DNA from: an uncultured Lachnospiraceae bacterium
Lineage (GTDB): Bacteria > Bacillota > Clostridia > Lachnospirales > Lachnospiraceae
Direction: 5' to 3'
DNA length: 12,413 bases
Assembly: GCA_949346185.1 (NCBI GenBank)
Contig: CASGVX010000027.1
Coordinates: 1-12,413, forward strand
Shown: positions 1-6,856 of the stretch, one piece after another
Numbering within the stretch: position 1 is the stretch's first letter
Layout of the letters: each line of letters opens with the position of its first letter
Program-made: the position numbers and the translations under genes
Notes under the pieces: model-generated
The model's database searches: none
Seen by the model: the letters and a program-made list of their open reading frames with translations, nothing else
What the model was told of the DNA's origin: nothing

Positions 1-51
1 GATGAAAATTCCAGCTTACGCAAAATGCAAAGTTATTTTTTAACAGTCCCT

Positions 52-84
52 AACAATAAAAGGCATATGCTCTGCACATACGCC
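52..84 (-). terminator. Intrinsic terminator after the small membrane protein gene
   Basis: Read on the minus strand, the sequence forms an 8-bp stem (77-84 with 62-69, one G-U wobble) around a 7-nt loop (70-76), followed by a T-rich run TTTTATTGTT (61-52). It lies 11 nt past the stop codon of the 96-641 gene and so probably ends the leftward transcription unit. The U-tract is interrupted, so efficiency may be moderate. I see nothing identifiable in bases 1-51. Confidence 0.7.
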
Positions 85-95
85 TCTCTTTCTTC

Positions 96-641
96 CTACT
101 TCTTTTTTGATTTCTTTCCCCCAGCCTGAATTGTATCTATCTTCGCCTTTTCCTTCTCCCGCATGCCGTCCAGCTTCATGCGCATCTTTTGAGAGAATTT
201 CAACTTTCCCTGCTTCTGCTCCAGATTGCTGCGAAGTCCTTTCACATCCATGATATAAATCCCACTAACCATGGCTCTGACTTCCTTCCTCACCGGAATC
301 TGGTCATAAATCTTTTCCTCGCAGATGAGAGACATGATTCTCGGACCAATCTTCGCCTTCACAATGGGTACTTTCCTTCCACGCATATATTTGGGCGTCT
401 GATCTAGCACGATTTGTGGAAGTCCCGATTCATTTAACTTCAGCCTCTTCTTGTCAATCACCAGCAGAGACACGCTCTGGGCGGCATTTTCCAATTCCCT
501 CTGGGAATTTTCCTGCCGCGTCTGCAGCTTCTTCCCGTAGATGCTCAGGGCAACCAGAGCCGCAACCAACAGCACGATAATCACAATGGAGATAATCATC
601 CATGTGGAAATCCCCAATACCGGTACAAACATATCACTCAT
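96..641 (-). CDS. Small single-pass membrane protein of unknown function
   Basis: This 181-residue protein is not one I can name. It has a short N-terminal segment, one strongly hydrophobic stretch at about residues 13-35 and then a basic, mostly polar domain. Residues 37-55 are likely helical, and the middle (about 56-135) has alternating hydrophobic and charged positions as in a folded alpha/beta domain. The tail (about 140-181) is very rich in Lys, ends in KKSKKK and is probably disordered or binds acidic phospholipid or nucleic acid (inference). The start ATG at 641 is supported by AGGTGATGAG just upstream. It sits 75 nt behind the acyltransferase gene and in front of a terminator, so it is probably the last gene of that unit. 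Its topology is most simply an N-terminal anchor with a cytosolic domain, given the positive charges directly after the membrane segment. Confidence 0.75.
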   Translation of the reverse strand: MSDMFVPVLGISTWMIISIVIIVLLVAALVALSIYGKKLQTRQENSQRELENAAQSVSLLVIDKKRLKLNESGLPQIVLDQTPKYMRGRKVPIVKAKIGPRIMSLICEEKIYDQIPVRKEVRAMVSGIYIMDVKGLRSNLEQKQGKLKFSQKMRMKLDGMREKEKAKIDTIQAGGKKSKKK

Positions 642-716
642 TTCTCATCACCTATGCCTTTCTATCAAATCATTCTTTAGCATACCATATTTTAACAGAG
701 AAGAAAAGAGTTAATA

Positions 717-1460
717 TTATACCTCTTCTTTATTTTGAGCCACTTTTTCTTGGAGTATCTCTCGTACCGTATCCCCAATCTTCTTCTTTTCTGCCCGATC
801 CATCTGATCCATGTAAATGGGCTCGCAGTATTCAATAATCACATGCCCGCTTTTAATCCATGGAAACTGCCGTTCAAATATGGCCTCCGTATTGTTGATC
901 GCCACAGGCACGATAGGGCGCTTGGATTTCTCTGCCAGCTTAAAGCTGCCCAGATGAAATTCCAGCAATTCATCCCCCTGATTCCTAGTGCCCTCCGGAG
1001 CGATATAAATGGATGTGCCACCTTTCAGCAGCTCGATTCCCTCCAAAATCGTCTTCATGCCTTGTTTCAGATCATCTCTCTCCAGAAAGAGGCAATGCAT
1101 ATACTTCATCCAGTGGGAAATGACAGGCACTTTCTTGATGCTCACCTTTGAGACAAAACTTGTGGGATAAGGCGCTGTGGAATACCCCGCGAGGATGTCA
1201 AAAAATCCCCGATGGTTAAACACATATAAAGCCGACTCATCCTTTAAGATATTCTCCTCTCCTTTTACCGTCAACTTCACGCCGCAGATAAAGAGAATTG
1301 GCTTGAATCCCAGATTCACCACGATCTTCTGGGAGATAATCGCCCTCTTCCTAGGATTGCGCTTTCCCACCAGAAATAAAATCAGAAAAGGGATCAGGCA
1401 GATTATCGTATAAAATACCAAATATATCCCCACCATAACTGTTCTCATAATGATATCCAT
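717..1460 (-). CDS. plsC: Lysophospholipid / 1-acylglycerol-3-phosphate acyltransferase (PlsC family)
   Basis: The protein would transfer an acyl group to lysophosphatidate or a related lysolipid at the cytoplasmic membrane, making phosphatidate for phospholipid synthesis. All four LPLAT blocks are visible in the 247-residue product: block I NHRGFFD with the catalytic His83 and Asp88, block II FLER (Arg128), block III APEGTR (Glu156-Gly157-Thr158-Arg159) and block IV IVPVAI (183-188). A hydrophobic segment at about 6-31 anchors it. The frame stays open upstream to 1529, but the ATG at 1460 follows AAAGGAAAGG closely and gives the usual PlsC length; the next ATG at 1448 has weaker support. It lies 85 nt behind the M15 peptidase gene. 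Exact acceptor specificity cannot be read from sequence, and the genome may have other PlsC paralogues. Confidence 0.9.
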   Translation of the reverse strand: MDIIMRTVMVGIYLVFYTIICLIPFLILFLVGKRNPRKRAIISQKIVVNLGFKPILFICGVKLTVKGEENILKDESALYVFNHRGFFDILAGYSTAPYPTSFVSKVSIKKVPVISHWMKYMHCLFLERDDLKQGMKTILEGIELLKGGTSIYIAPEGTRNQGDELLEFHLGSFKLAEKSKRPIVPVAINNTEAIFERQFPWIKSGHVIIEYCEPIYMDQMDRAEKKKIGDTVREILQEKVAQNKEEV

Positions 1461-1470
1461 GCCTTTCCTT

Positions 1471-1496
1471 TGTCTGCAGCATTCCTCCTGCAGACA
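1471..1496 (-). repeat. Perfect 9-bp hairpin abutting the acyltransferase ribosome binding site
   Basis: TGTCTGCAG (1471-1479) is the exact reverse complement of CTGCAGACA (1488-1496), with an 8-nt loop. On the minus-strand transcript the hairpin ends directly before the AAAGGAAAGG ribosome binding site of the 717-1460 gene, and its loop contains GAGGAATG. It may influence translation or mRNA stability of the downstream gene. There is no U-tract, so it is not an intrinsic terminator. Confidence 0.6.
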
Positions 1497-1545
1497 CAAT
1501 ATTTGCAAAGCGAAAACCCTTGCTCTCATTATCCCCTATGCATCA

Positions 1546-2721
1546 TCATTCCTCGCCCGTGCCATTCTCCTCGCCATCGTCAGGGGGAAGATCCTGAGGC
1601 GGTTCCGGAGTCTGGGGCTCTTTGGTTGCCACAGGGGCTTTCGTAGGCTTGGGCTTTTTCGTAGGCTTCAGCGTCGCTATCGGTTTCTTCGTAGCCTCAG
1701 GTCTCTTCGTCTTTTTGGGCGAAACGGTAGGCTCATCCTCCTCCGGCGCCTCTGTCCTTCTCGGACTTCTAGTATATTCAGGAGCAGACGTCCTCCTAAC
1801 TGCCCTTGGCTTTTTCTTCGCCTTTGCAGCAGAAGTAGGCTTAGGCGTAGGCGCAGAAGTCATCTCCGGCTCATTTTTGTCATTGTCATCCGTATCCACT
1901 ATCGGATCATCCTCCACCTTTTGGTCTACAGTTGTAGTCTGATAGTATTCCTCCAATGTCAATTCATTTTCGTATAAATACTTTGCAAGATTTTTCCCCA
2001 CATAGCGAATATGCCACGGCTCATAAGAATACCCCGTAATCTTTGATTTGCTTTTGGGATACCGTATGATAAAACCGTATTTATGACAATGATCTCTCAG
2101 CCATTTCCCCTCCGGCGTCCTGCCAAAGGATTTTTCCAATTCGCAGCTGACAGAATTGCAGCTCACATCAATGGACAATCCCGTCTGATGCTCGCTGCTG
2201 CCGGGAACAGCAGACACTTTATCCGTCTTTGCCGTCCCCCGGTTTCTCACATTGTTGTTATAAATCTGCTTCTGCCTGTCATAAGAACGGTAAGCAGACA
2301 CGCCCTTCAACTGATACCCTTTCTTGGCCGCTTTGGCAAAAAGCTTTTCCAATGATTTTGCCGCCTGCTTCCTCATATAACTTTTCTCATATGTCCCCGT
2401 AAAACTAAAAGGAATATCCGGCACCATCAAATCCGCCGGGATGTAATCCTTGGACAGAAGATATGTCCTATTTACCAGAACGCCATAACTGTCCGGATCC
2501 GTATCCACTTCAATATATTCCTTCGGTACGGCAGTGCTGTTTATGAAATCCTCCATACCCCGATCCTCCACAGGAGAGTTAGTATAATAGTATTCATATT
2601 CTGCCTTCTTGGTGTCTGATTCTCCCCCATCCGTTCCAGCTCTATAATGCCCCATCCGGGAAGACAACGCACCGATAAACAATATGACGCAAATTCCCAG
2701 TACAATCGCTTTTTTTCTCAT
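1546..2721 (-). CDS. Membrane-anchored M15 (VanY-type) D-alanyl-D-alanine carboxypeptidase
   Basis: It probably trims the terminal D-Ala of peptidoglycan peptides outside the membrane. The 391-residue protein starts with MRKK and a hydrophobic anchor or signal at about 5-22. The M15 zinc-peptidase domain spans about 80-262: SAYRS (142-146), the zinc motif SEHQTGLSID (His178, Asp185) and EPWH (catalytic Glu234, third ligand His237). A Cys188/Cys193 pair in the same region could form a disulfide. Residues about 265-391 form a low-complexity tail rich in Lys, Pro, Thr, Ala and Glu, with repeated KPT/KKP units. It is probably disordered and could span or bind the wall (inference). The start ATG at 2721 has GAGGAG just upstream. 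Vancomycin-resistance VanY proteins share the domain, but no van regulatory or ligase genes are nearby, so a housekeeping role is more likely. Confidence 0.9.
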   Translation of the reverse strand: MRKKAIVLGICVILFIGALSSRMGHYRAGTDGGESDTKKAEYEYYYTNSPVEDRGMEDFINSTAVPKEYIEVDTDPDSYGVLVNRTYLLSKDYIPADLMVPDIPFSFTGTYEKSYMRKQAAKSLEKLFAKAAKKGYQLKGVSAYRSYDRQKQIYNNNVRNRGTAKTDKVSAVPGSSEHQTGLSIDVSCNSVSCELEKSFGRTPEGKWLRDHCHKYGFIIRYPKSKSKITGYSYEPWHIRYVGKNLAKYLYENELTLEEYYQTTTVDQKVEDDPIVDTDDNDKNEPEMTSAPTPKPTSAAKAKKKPRAVRRTSAPEYTRSPRRTEAPEEDEPTVSPKKTKRPEATKKPIATLKPTKKPKPTKAPVATKEPQTPEPPQDLPPDDGEENGTGEE

Positions 2722-2874
2722 GTTGCTCCTCGTCTATTCTTTGAAAGCTGTCGATAAGCCGGCATTACGCATTGCTATTTACAGCCCTTCATCCTTCTAT
2801 GCGATATTAATATTTTCCCCTTTTATCATCATTTTACTACCGTCAGCCCAATATATGGTAAACATACTTTGGTA

Positions 2875-2904
2875 AGTATACCACATGTGGAGATAAAGTG
2901 TAAA
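2875..2904 (-). promoter_or_regulatory. Sigma-A promoter with extended -10 for the M15 peptidase gene
   Basis: On the minus strand the -35 is TTTACA (2904-2899), followed by an 18-bp spacer and the -10 TATACT (2880-2875), preceded by TGG so that it also fits an extended -10. Five of six bases match consensus in each box. Transcription would start near 2868, giving a leader of about 147 nt before the ATG at 2721. The spacer contains the perfect palindrome CCACATGTGG (2881-2890), and an inverted repeat ATACTT/AAGTAT (2864-2869, 2874-2879) overlaps the -10 and start region. Both are candidate regulator sites. Confidence 0.65.
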
Positions 2905-2964
2905 GAAATTTGTCGAATTTCCGTATTTTTTCCATGATTGCTGCTGCTCACAGCCAACTTCTCC

Positions 2965-2992
2965 TTGACGTATTCCTGTTTCAAAGTAAAAT
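2965..2992 (+). promoter_or_regulatory. Sigma-A promoter for ispE
   Basis: TTGACG (2965-2970) and TAAAAT (2987-2992) are separated by 16 bp, each matching five of six consensus bases. Transcription would begin near 2999, about 40 nt before the ispE ATG and upstream of its AAAGGAG ribosome binding site (3021-3027). It is divergent from the peptidase promoter, and the two share the 2722-3038 intergenic region. I see no further gene in that region. Confidence 0.55.
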
Positions 2993-3038
2993 AGATAGTA
3001 AGAGATTAACATTTCATTCAAAAGGAGCAGAAAATCCT

Positions 3039-3914
3039 ATGCCAAACAAAATTACCGTCAAAGCGCCAGCAAAAATCAATTTGACTCTGGATGTCATCGG
3101 ACGCAGGAAAGATGGGTACCACGATTTAAAAATGATTATGCAGACCATTGACCTGCACGACAAAATCACCATCACGGAAACAGGGGACTCTAAGATTGGT
3201 TTTTCCATGAACAAGGATTTGCCAGACGGCTGCCCGACGGAAGACAATCTTGTCTACCGGGCGGCAAGGCTCATGCAGGAAACCTACTCCCTTTCCAGCG
3301 GATTTCACATTAAATTAACAAAGAACATTCCAGCAGCAGCGGGACTTGCCGGGGGAAGCTCCGACTGTGCCGCTACCCTGTCAGGCATCAATAAATTATG
3401 CAGATTGCGCCTGACGAAAGATGAACTATGCAAACTAGGTGTAAAGCTGGGAGCCGATGTACCCTTCTGCATCATGAAAGGAACCATGCTTTCTGAGGGA
3501 ATCGGCGAAATCCTTACCCCTCTGGCGGACTTGCCCCCCCTCTGGGTGGTTCTGGTAAAGCCAGACATCTCCGTGAGCACCGCCTATGTATACTCCCACC
3601 TAAATATGCAGAGAATATACAATCACCCCAATACTGCACAAGTCATGGATTGCATTGAGCGCCATGATATTCCCTCCCTGGGCCCCCAGCTCTGCAATGT
3701 ATTGGAAACCGTTACCATACCTAGCTATCCGGTCATTGCCGAAGTAAAAGAGTTTCTTATGAAAAATGGAGCAATGGGTTCCCTCATGAGCGGCAGCGGC
3801 CCCACAGTATATGGATTATATCAGGACAAGACTCTGGCTGAGATTTCCTATCAAACTGCCAAAGCCAGATTTCCAAAATATAATGTCATCCTGTGCCAGA
3901 CGAAGATGCCCTAA
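3039..3914 (+). CDS. ispE: 4-diphosphocytidyl-2-C-methyl-D-erythritol kinase (IspE)
   Basis: IspE phosphorylates the 2-hydroxyl of CDP-methylerythritol with ATP, in the MEP pathway to isopentenyl diphosphate; it is a cytosolic GHMP kinase. The 291-residue length is normal. Visible motifs are PAKINL (10-15, with the substrate-binding Lys12), GYH (27-29), the ATP-binding loop PAAAGLAGGSSD (98-109), GADVPFC with the likely catalytic Asp140, and the C-terminal GHMP motif MSGSGPTVYGLY (240-251). The frame is open back to 2910, but the conserved N-terminus begins at the ATG at 3039, preceded by AAAGGAG with an 11-nt spacer. It is transcribed alone from the promoter at 2965-2992. No convincing intrinsic terminator follows: 3928-3938 and 3955-3965 can pair with one mismatch but lack a downstream U-run on this strand. 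Confidence 0.95.
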   Translation: MPNKITVKAPAKINLTLDVIGRRKDGYHDLKMIMQTIDLHDKITITETGDSKIGFSMNKDLPDGCPTEDNLVYRAARLMQETYSLSSGFHIKLTKNIPAAAGLAGGSSDCAATLSGINKLCRLRLTKDELCKLGVKLGADVPFCIMKGTMLSEGIGEILTPLADLPPLWVVLVKPDISVSTAYVYSHLNMQRIYNHPNTAQVMDCIERHDIPSLGPQLCNVLETVTIPSYPVIAEVKEFLMKNGAMGSLMSGSGPTVYGLYQDKTLAEISYQTAKARFPKYNVILCQTKMP

Positions 3915-3940
3915 AAAAAATAAAAAAATCAGATAAAACC

Positions 3941-3967
3941 TAAGTTTTTCCAATTTTTATCCGATAA
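3941..3967 (+). promoter_or_regulatory. Putative sigma-28 (SigD/FliA) flagellar-type promoter
   Basis: TAAG (3941-3944), a 15-bp spacer and TCCGATAA (3960-3967) match the sigma-28 consensus TAAA-N15-GCCGATAA at 3 of 4 and 7 of 8 positions with exact spacing. It lies in the only intergenic gap upstream of the 4077-4748 gene, in the correct orientation, and no better sigma-A promoter is visible there. Transcription would begin near 3974, giving a leader of about 100 nt. Confidence 0.6.
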
Positions 3968-4001
3968 TATAAATATAAGAATAAAAGGTATATTAAGGCA
4001 T

Positions 4002-4051
4002 GTTATCTGATTTTACATAGGTTCACGGAGGAACCTGGATATTCAGATAAC
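4002..4051 (+). promoter_or_regulatory. Nested stem-loop in the 5' leader of the 223-residue protein gene
   Basis: GTTATCTGA (4002-4010) is the exact reverse complement of TCAGATAAC (4043-4051). Inside it AGGTTC (4019-4024) pairs exactly with GAACCT (4031-4036) around the loop ACGGAG. The structure ends 9 nt before the AGGAGG ribosome binding site (4061-4066). It is not followed by a U-tract, so it is not a terminator. It could be a stability element or a ligand/protein-responsive leader, and I recognise no known riboswitch class. Confidence 0.55.
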
Positions 4052-4076
4052 CAAAGAAAAAGGAGGTTCTAGAACT

Positions 4077-4748
4077 ATGACAGATATGACAGTAAGCAAC
4101 AGCGTAAATGCATATGCTACAACACCTGCGAAGACGACCACTGAAAATACGACTGCAAGTACTGCAGCAAAGGCCGAAGCTGCAGACAGCAAAGACAACA
4201 AAAATGAGAAAGACGGCGTTGTGTATGAGAAATCTGACGAGAAGGCAGCCAAGGGAAACAAACTTTACAACAGAGATGCCATCGTCAGCAAGTTAAAGGC
4301 AGATCAGGAGTCACGCATCGCTTCCATGCAGTCCCTCGTACAGAATTTGCTGGGCAAGCAGAGGAATTTATTTGATATTGCAGGACTTTCTGACAATGCC
4401 TTAGGTTCCATGAATCTGGCAAAGACATTCCGAGGCGCTGCTGCCATGGCAAGCCCGGAGGACATTGCAAATGCAAAGCAGAGCATTTCTGAGGACGGCT
4501 ACTGGGGTGTGAACCAGACTTCCGACCGCCTTGTCAGCATGGCGATCGCCCTCAGCGGTGGTGATACCGCAAAGGCAGATGAGATGATGGCTGCCATTGA
4601 AAAGGGATACGAAAAGGCGACTAAGGCATGGGGAGAGAAATTGCCTCAGATTTGTCAGGATACCATGGCTGCAACCCGCCAGAAAATGGACGACTGGAAG
4701 AAGGGTGTTACTACAGCAGAGGATTACAACAAATATATGCAAGGATAA
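4077..4748 (+). CDS. Uncharacterised 223-residue protein, probable member of a sigma-28 regulon
   Basis: I cannot name this protein. Residues 1-60 are low-complexity and rich in Ala, Thr, Lys, Asp and Glu, with no hydrophobic signal peptide. Residues about 62-223 look like a compact mostly helical domain. Distinctive residues are an EDGYWG cluster (139-144), NQTSDR (146-151), a LSGGD turn (159-163), a WGEKLPQIC segment (185-193) and DDW (205-207). There is a single Cys (193). The start ATG at 4077 follows a very strong AGGAGG (4061-4066). It is monocistronic: sigma-28-like promoter, structured leader, gene, then terminator at 4841-4885. The promoter type and the signal-less, disordered N-terminus, which resembles flagellar export substrates such as FlgM or FliK, suggest a motility-linked and possibly flagellum-secreted protein. 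That is inference; a cytosolic protein co-regulated with flagella is equally possible. Confidence 0.85.
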   Translation: MTDMTVSNSVNAYATTPAKTTTENTTASTAAKAEAADSKDNKNEKDGVVYEKSDEKAAKGNKLYNRDAIVSKLKADQESRIASMQSLVQNLLGKQRNLFDIAGLSDNALGSMNLAKTFRGAAAMASPEDIANAKQSISEDGYWGVNQTSDRLVSMAIALSGGDTAKADEMMAAIEKGYEKATKAWGEKLPQICQDTMAATRQKMDDWKKGVTTAEDYNKYMQG

Positions 4749-4840
4749 TCCTTCCACTGTATTTATTAATACCAAAGTAATACGCAATCTTTTTTATCAG
4801 GTCTCTATCTGATGGCTTGCAGGTGGGACCTCAAGAAGGG

Positions 4841-4885
4841 AAAAAGCCGGGATGCTTTAGCGGAAAGCGAGCATCCCGGCTTTTT
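4841..4885. terminator. Bidirectional intrinsic terminator between convergent units
   Basis: AAAAAGCCGGGATGC (4841-4855) pairs perfectly over 15 bp with GCATCCCGGCTTTTT (4871-4885) around a 15-nt loop. The GC-rich core is flanked by A5 on one side and T7 on the other, so it can act on both strands. It closes the 4077-4748 transcript on the plus strand and is a second stop for the atp operon on the minus strand. Confidence 0.9.
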
Positions 4886-4932
4886 TTATAGCTTATAGGA
4901 AACTTCGCCATGGCGTTCCCACTTTTTATACT

Positions 4933-4970
4933 AAAAAAGCCATACCCTCGGATTCTTCCAAGAGCATGGC
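4933..4970 (-). terminator. Primary terminator of the atp operon
   Basis: On the minus strand GCCATGCTCTTGG (4970-4958) pairs with CCGAGGGTATGGC (4951-4939) over 13 bp including three G-U wobbles. The loop is AAGAAT, and TTTTTT (4938-4933) follows at once. It starts 20 nt past the atpC stop codon. The U-run and position make it the main operon terminator, backed up by the stronger bidirectional hairpin about 50 nt farther on. Confidence 0.85.
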
Positions 4971-4990
4971 CTATATTGCTACTATTCCAA

Positions 4991-5398
4991 TTATTTTTTC
5001 CCTGCCAGATCAATTCTGGTAAGCGCCTTCTTGAGCGCCAACTCAGCGCGAAGCATATCCACGTCCTTCCTGCCGCTCTTAATGCGATTTTCCGCACGCT
5101 CCTTCGCTTCCTCGGCACGCTCCACATCAATTTCATCGGGCCACTCGCAGGACTCGGCAAGCACCGTCACCCTGTCCTTGCGAATTTCCACGAAACCGTC
5201 ATGAAGTGCAGCCTCTTTCGTCCCTTCCTCCTGATGGATTTTCACCACGCCGGGAGTCAGTATGGCAGTGAGCGGGATATGACCAGCCAATACGCCGATT
5301 TCCCCCTCGCTGGTTTTCATTTCTACCATCGTAGCATCTCCGTCAAAAAAGATGCGGGTAGGGGAGATAATCTGTAGGTTAAATACTTTATCTGCCAT
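4991..5398 (-). CDS. atpC: F1Fo ATP synthase epsilon subunit
   Basis: Epsilon is the small central-stalk subunit that links gamma to the c-ring and can inhibit ATP hydrolysis through its C-terminal helices. The 135-residue product has the expected two parts. A beta-sandwich (about 1-87) contains FNLQIISPTRIFFDG near the start, the conserved GEIGVLAGHIPL (32-43) and HDGFVEI (66-72). A charged helical hairpin (about 90-135) follows. The ATG at 5398 has GGAGG with a 7-nt spacer. It is the last gene of the operon, 27 nt behind atpD and 20 nt before a hairpin terminator. Confidence 0.97.
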   Translation of the reverse strand: MADKVFNLQIISPTRIFFDGDATMVEMKTSEGEIGVLAGHIPLTAILTPGVVKIHQEEGTKEAALHDGFVEIRKDRVTVLAESCEWPDEIDVERAEEAKERAENRIKSGRKDVDMLRAELALKKALTRIDLAGKK

Positions 5399-5425
5399 GA
5401 TGCTACCTCCATTCCGAAATATTCA

Positions 5426-6820
5426 TTATTTCTTCATACGTGCCACTACATCATCAATATTGCCCGCATTGAGGAAGTGATTCTCTGGAATGTCATCATG
5501 CTTGCCATCCAAAATCTCCTGAAATCCCCGAATGGTCTCCGTCAAAGGTACATACTGTCCTGGCAAACCTGTAAACTGCTCTGCCACATGGAATGGCTGG
5601 GAAAGGAATCTCTGAATCTTCCTTGCCCTGTTTACCACCACCTTATCCTCCTCGGAAAGCTCATCCATACCCAGAATTGCGATTATATCCTGCAATTCCT
5701 TATATTTCTGCAAGATTTCCTGTACGCCGCGGGCAGTTCTGTAATGCTCCTCGCCCACCACATGGGGATCCAAAATGCGGGAAGTAGACTCCAAGGGGTC
5801 AACCGCAGGATAAATTCCCAATTCGGAAATCGCACGAGAAAGCACCGTGGTGGCATCCAGATGAGCAAATGTATTGGCTGGAGCCGGGTCAGTCAAGTCA
5901 TCCGCCGGCACATAGACAGCCTGCACGGAAGTGATAGAACCCTTCTTCGTGGAAGTAATTCTCTCCTGCAAAGCACCCATCTCTGTCTGCAGGGTAGGCT
6001 GATAACCCACCGCACTGGGCATGCGCCCCAAAAGCGCGGACACCTCGGAACCTGCCTGAGTGAATCGGAAAATATTGTCGATAAAGAGCAGCACATCCTT
6101 ACCGGAACGATCACGGAAGTTCTCTGCCATGGTTAGCCCCGTAAGACCCACGCGCATACGTGCTCCCGGCGGCTCGTTCATCTGGCCAAACACCATGGTT
6201 GTCTTGTCGATAACGCCAGATTCTATCATCTCATAATAGAGGTCGTTACCCTCGCGGGTACGCTCCCCCACGCCTGTAAACACGGAATATCCACCGTGCT
6301 CCTGAGCGATATTTGTAATCAGCTCCTGTATCAATACGGTCTTTCCTACGCCGGCACCGCCGAACAGACCAATCTTTCCACCCTTCTGGTAAGGACACAG
6401 CAGGTCAACCACTTTGATGCCCGTCTCAAGAATCTCCGTCTCCGTGGATTGTTCCTCAAAAGCCGGTGCCTTTCTGTGAATCGGATCATACTGCACGCCC
6501 TTCGGTGCGGGCTTTTCGTCAATGGGCTGACCCAGCACGTTAAACATACGGCCCAGCGTAGCCTCGCCCACCGGAACGCTGATGGGACCACCTGTCGCCT
6601 CGGCTTCCATTCCCCGGACAAGTCCGTCAGTGGAACCCATGGCAATGCAGCGAACAGTATCATCACCCAGATGCTGCGCTACCTCTACCACCAACTTTTT
6701 GCCATCCTTCATCGGAACATTGATGGCATCGTTGATTTCTGGCAGCTCGCCCTCTGGAAACTTAATGTCCAGAACGGCACCGATAATCTGTGTGAGCTTA
6801 CCTGTGTTTTTTTCTGCCAT
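5426..6820 (-). CDS. atpD: F1Fo ATP synthase beta subunit (catalytic)
   Basis: Beta holds the three catalytic nucleotide sites of F1. The 464-residue protein has the Walker A loop GGAGVGKT (154-161), the catalytic glutamate in GERTREGND (Glu186), Walker B LLFID (244-248) and the conserved LLGRMPSAVGYQPTL (263-277). It ends with the normal C-terminal helical domain containing DELSEEDK, the DELSEED-like lever touched by gamma and epsilon. The frame extends ten codons upstream, but the ATG at 6820 follows AAAGGAT and matches the family N-terminus. It lies 36 nt behind atpG and 27 nt ahead of atpC, an ordinary compact spacing. Confidence 0.98.
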   Translation of the reverse strand: MAEKNTGKLTQIIGAVLDIKFPEGELPEINDAINVPMKDGKKLVVEVAQHLGDDTVRCIAMGSTDGLVRGMEAEATGGPISVPVGEATLGRMFNVLGQPIDEKPAPKGVQYDPIHRKAPAFEEQSTETEILETGIKVVDLLCPYQKGGKIGLFGGAGVGKTVLIQELITNIAQEHGGYSVFTGVGERTREGNDLYYEMIESGVIDKTTMVFGQMNEPPGARMRVGLTGLTMAENFRDRSGKDVLLFIDNIFRFTQAGSEVSALLGRMPSAVGYQPTLQTEMGALQERITSTKKGSITSVQAVYVPADDLTDPAPANTFAHLDATTVLSRAISELGIYPAVDPLESTSRILDPHVVGEEHYRTARGVQEILQKYKELQDIIAILGMDELSEEDKVVVNRARKIQRFLSQPFHVAEQFTGLPGQYVPLTETIRGFQEILDGKHDDIPENHFLNAGNIDDVVARMKK

Positions 6821-6856
6821 TTTAATACATCCTTTCTGTGTGTCGCACACATTTTA

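Noticed and set aside
1356..1484. Short frame starting at the ATG in the loop of the 1471-1496 hairpin
   Set aside because: Its AGGAGG is only one base from the ATG, the frame overlaps the acyltransferase gene and the peptide has no visible features.
1450..1977. Arg/Leu-rich 175-codon plus-strand open frame opposite the peptidase tail
   Set aside because: It is the complement of the low-complexity Lys/Pro/Thr coding region, which yields a biased open frame by chance.
1546..2721. Vancomycin resistance gene cluster
   Set aside because: Only a VanY-type domain is present. No VanH, VanA/B ligase, VanX or VanRS genes are near, so a housekeeping carboxypeptidase is the simpler reading.
2910..3038. 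Upstream extension of ispE by 43 codons
   Set aside because: The extension overlaps the promoter and lacks a ribosome binding site, while the conserved IspE N-terminus begins at 3039 behind AAAGGAG.
3928..3965. Imperfect inverted repeat after ispE as an ispE terminator
   Set aside because: The stem is AT-rich with a mismatch and a 16-nt loop, and the following plus-strand bases are not a U-run. It also overlaps the sigma-28-like promoter, which explains part of the sequence. On the minus strand it has a U-tract, but no gene ends there.
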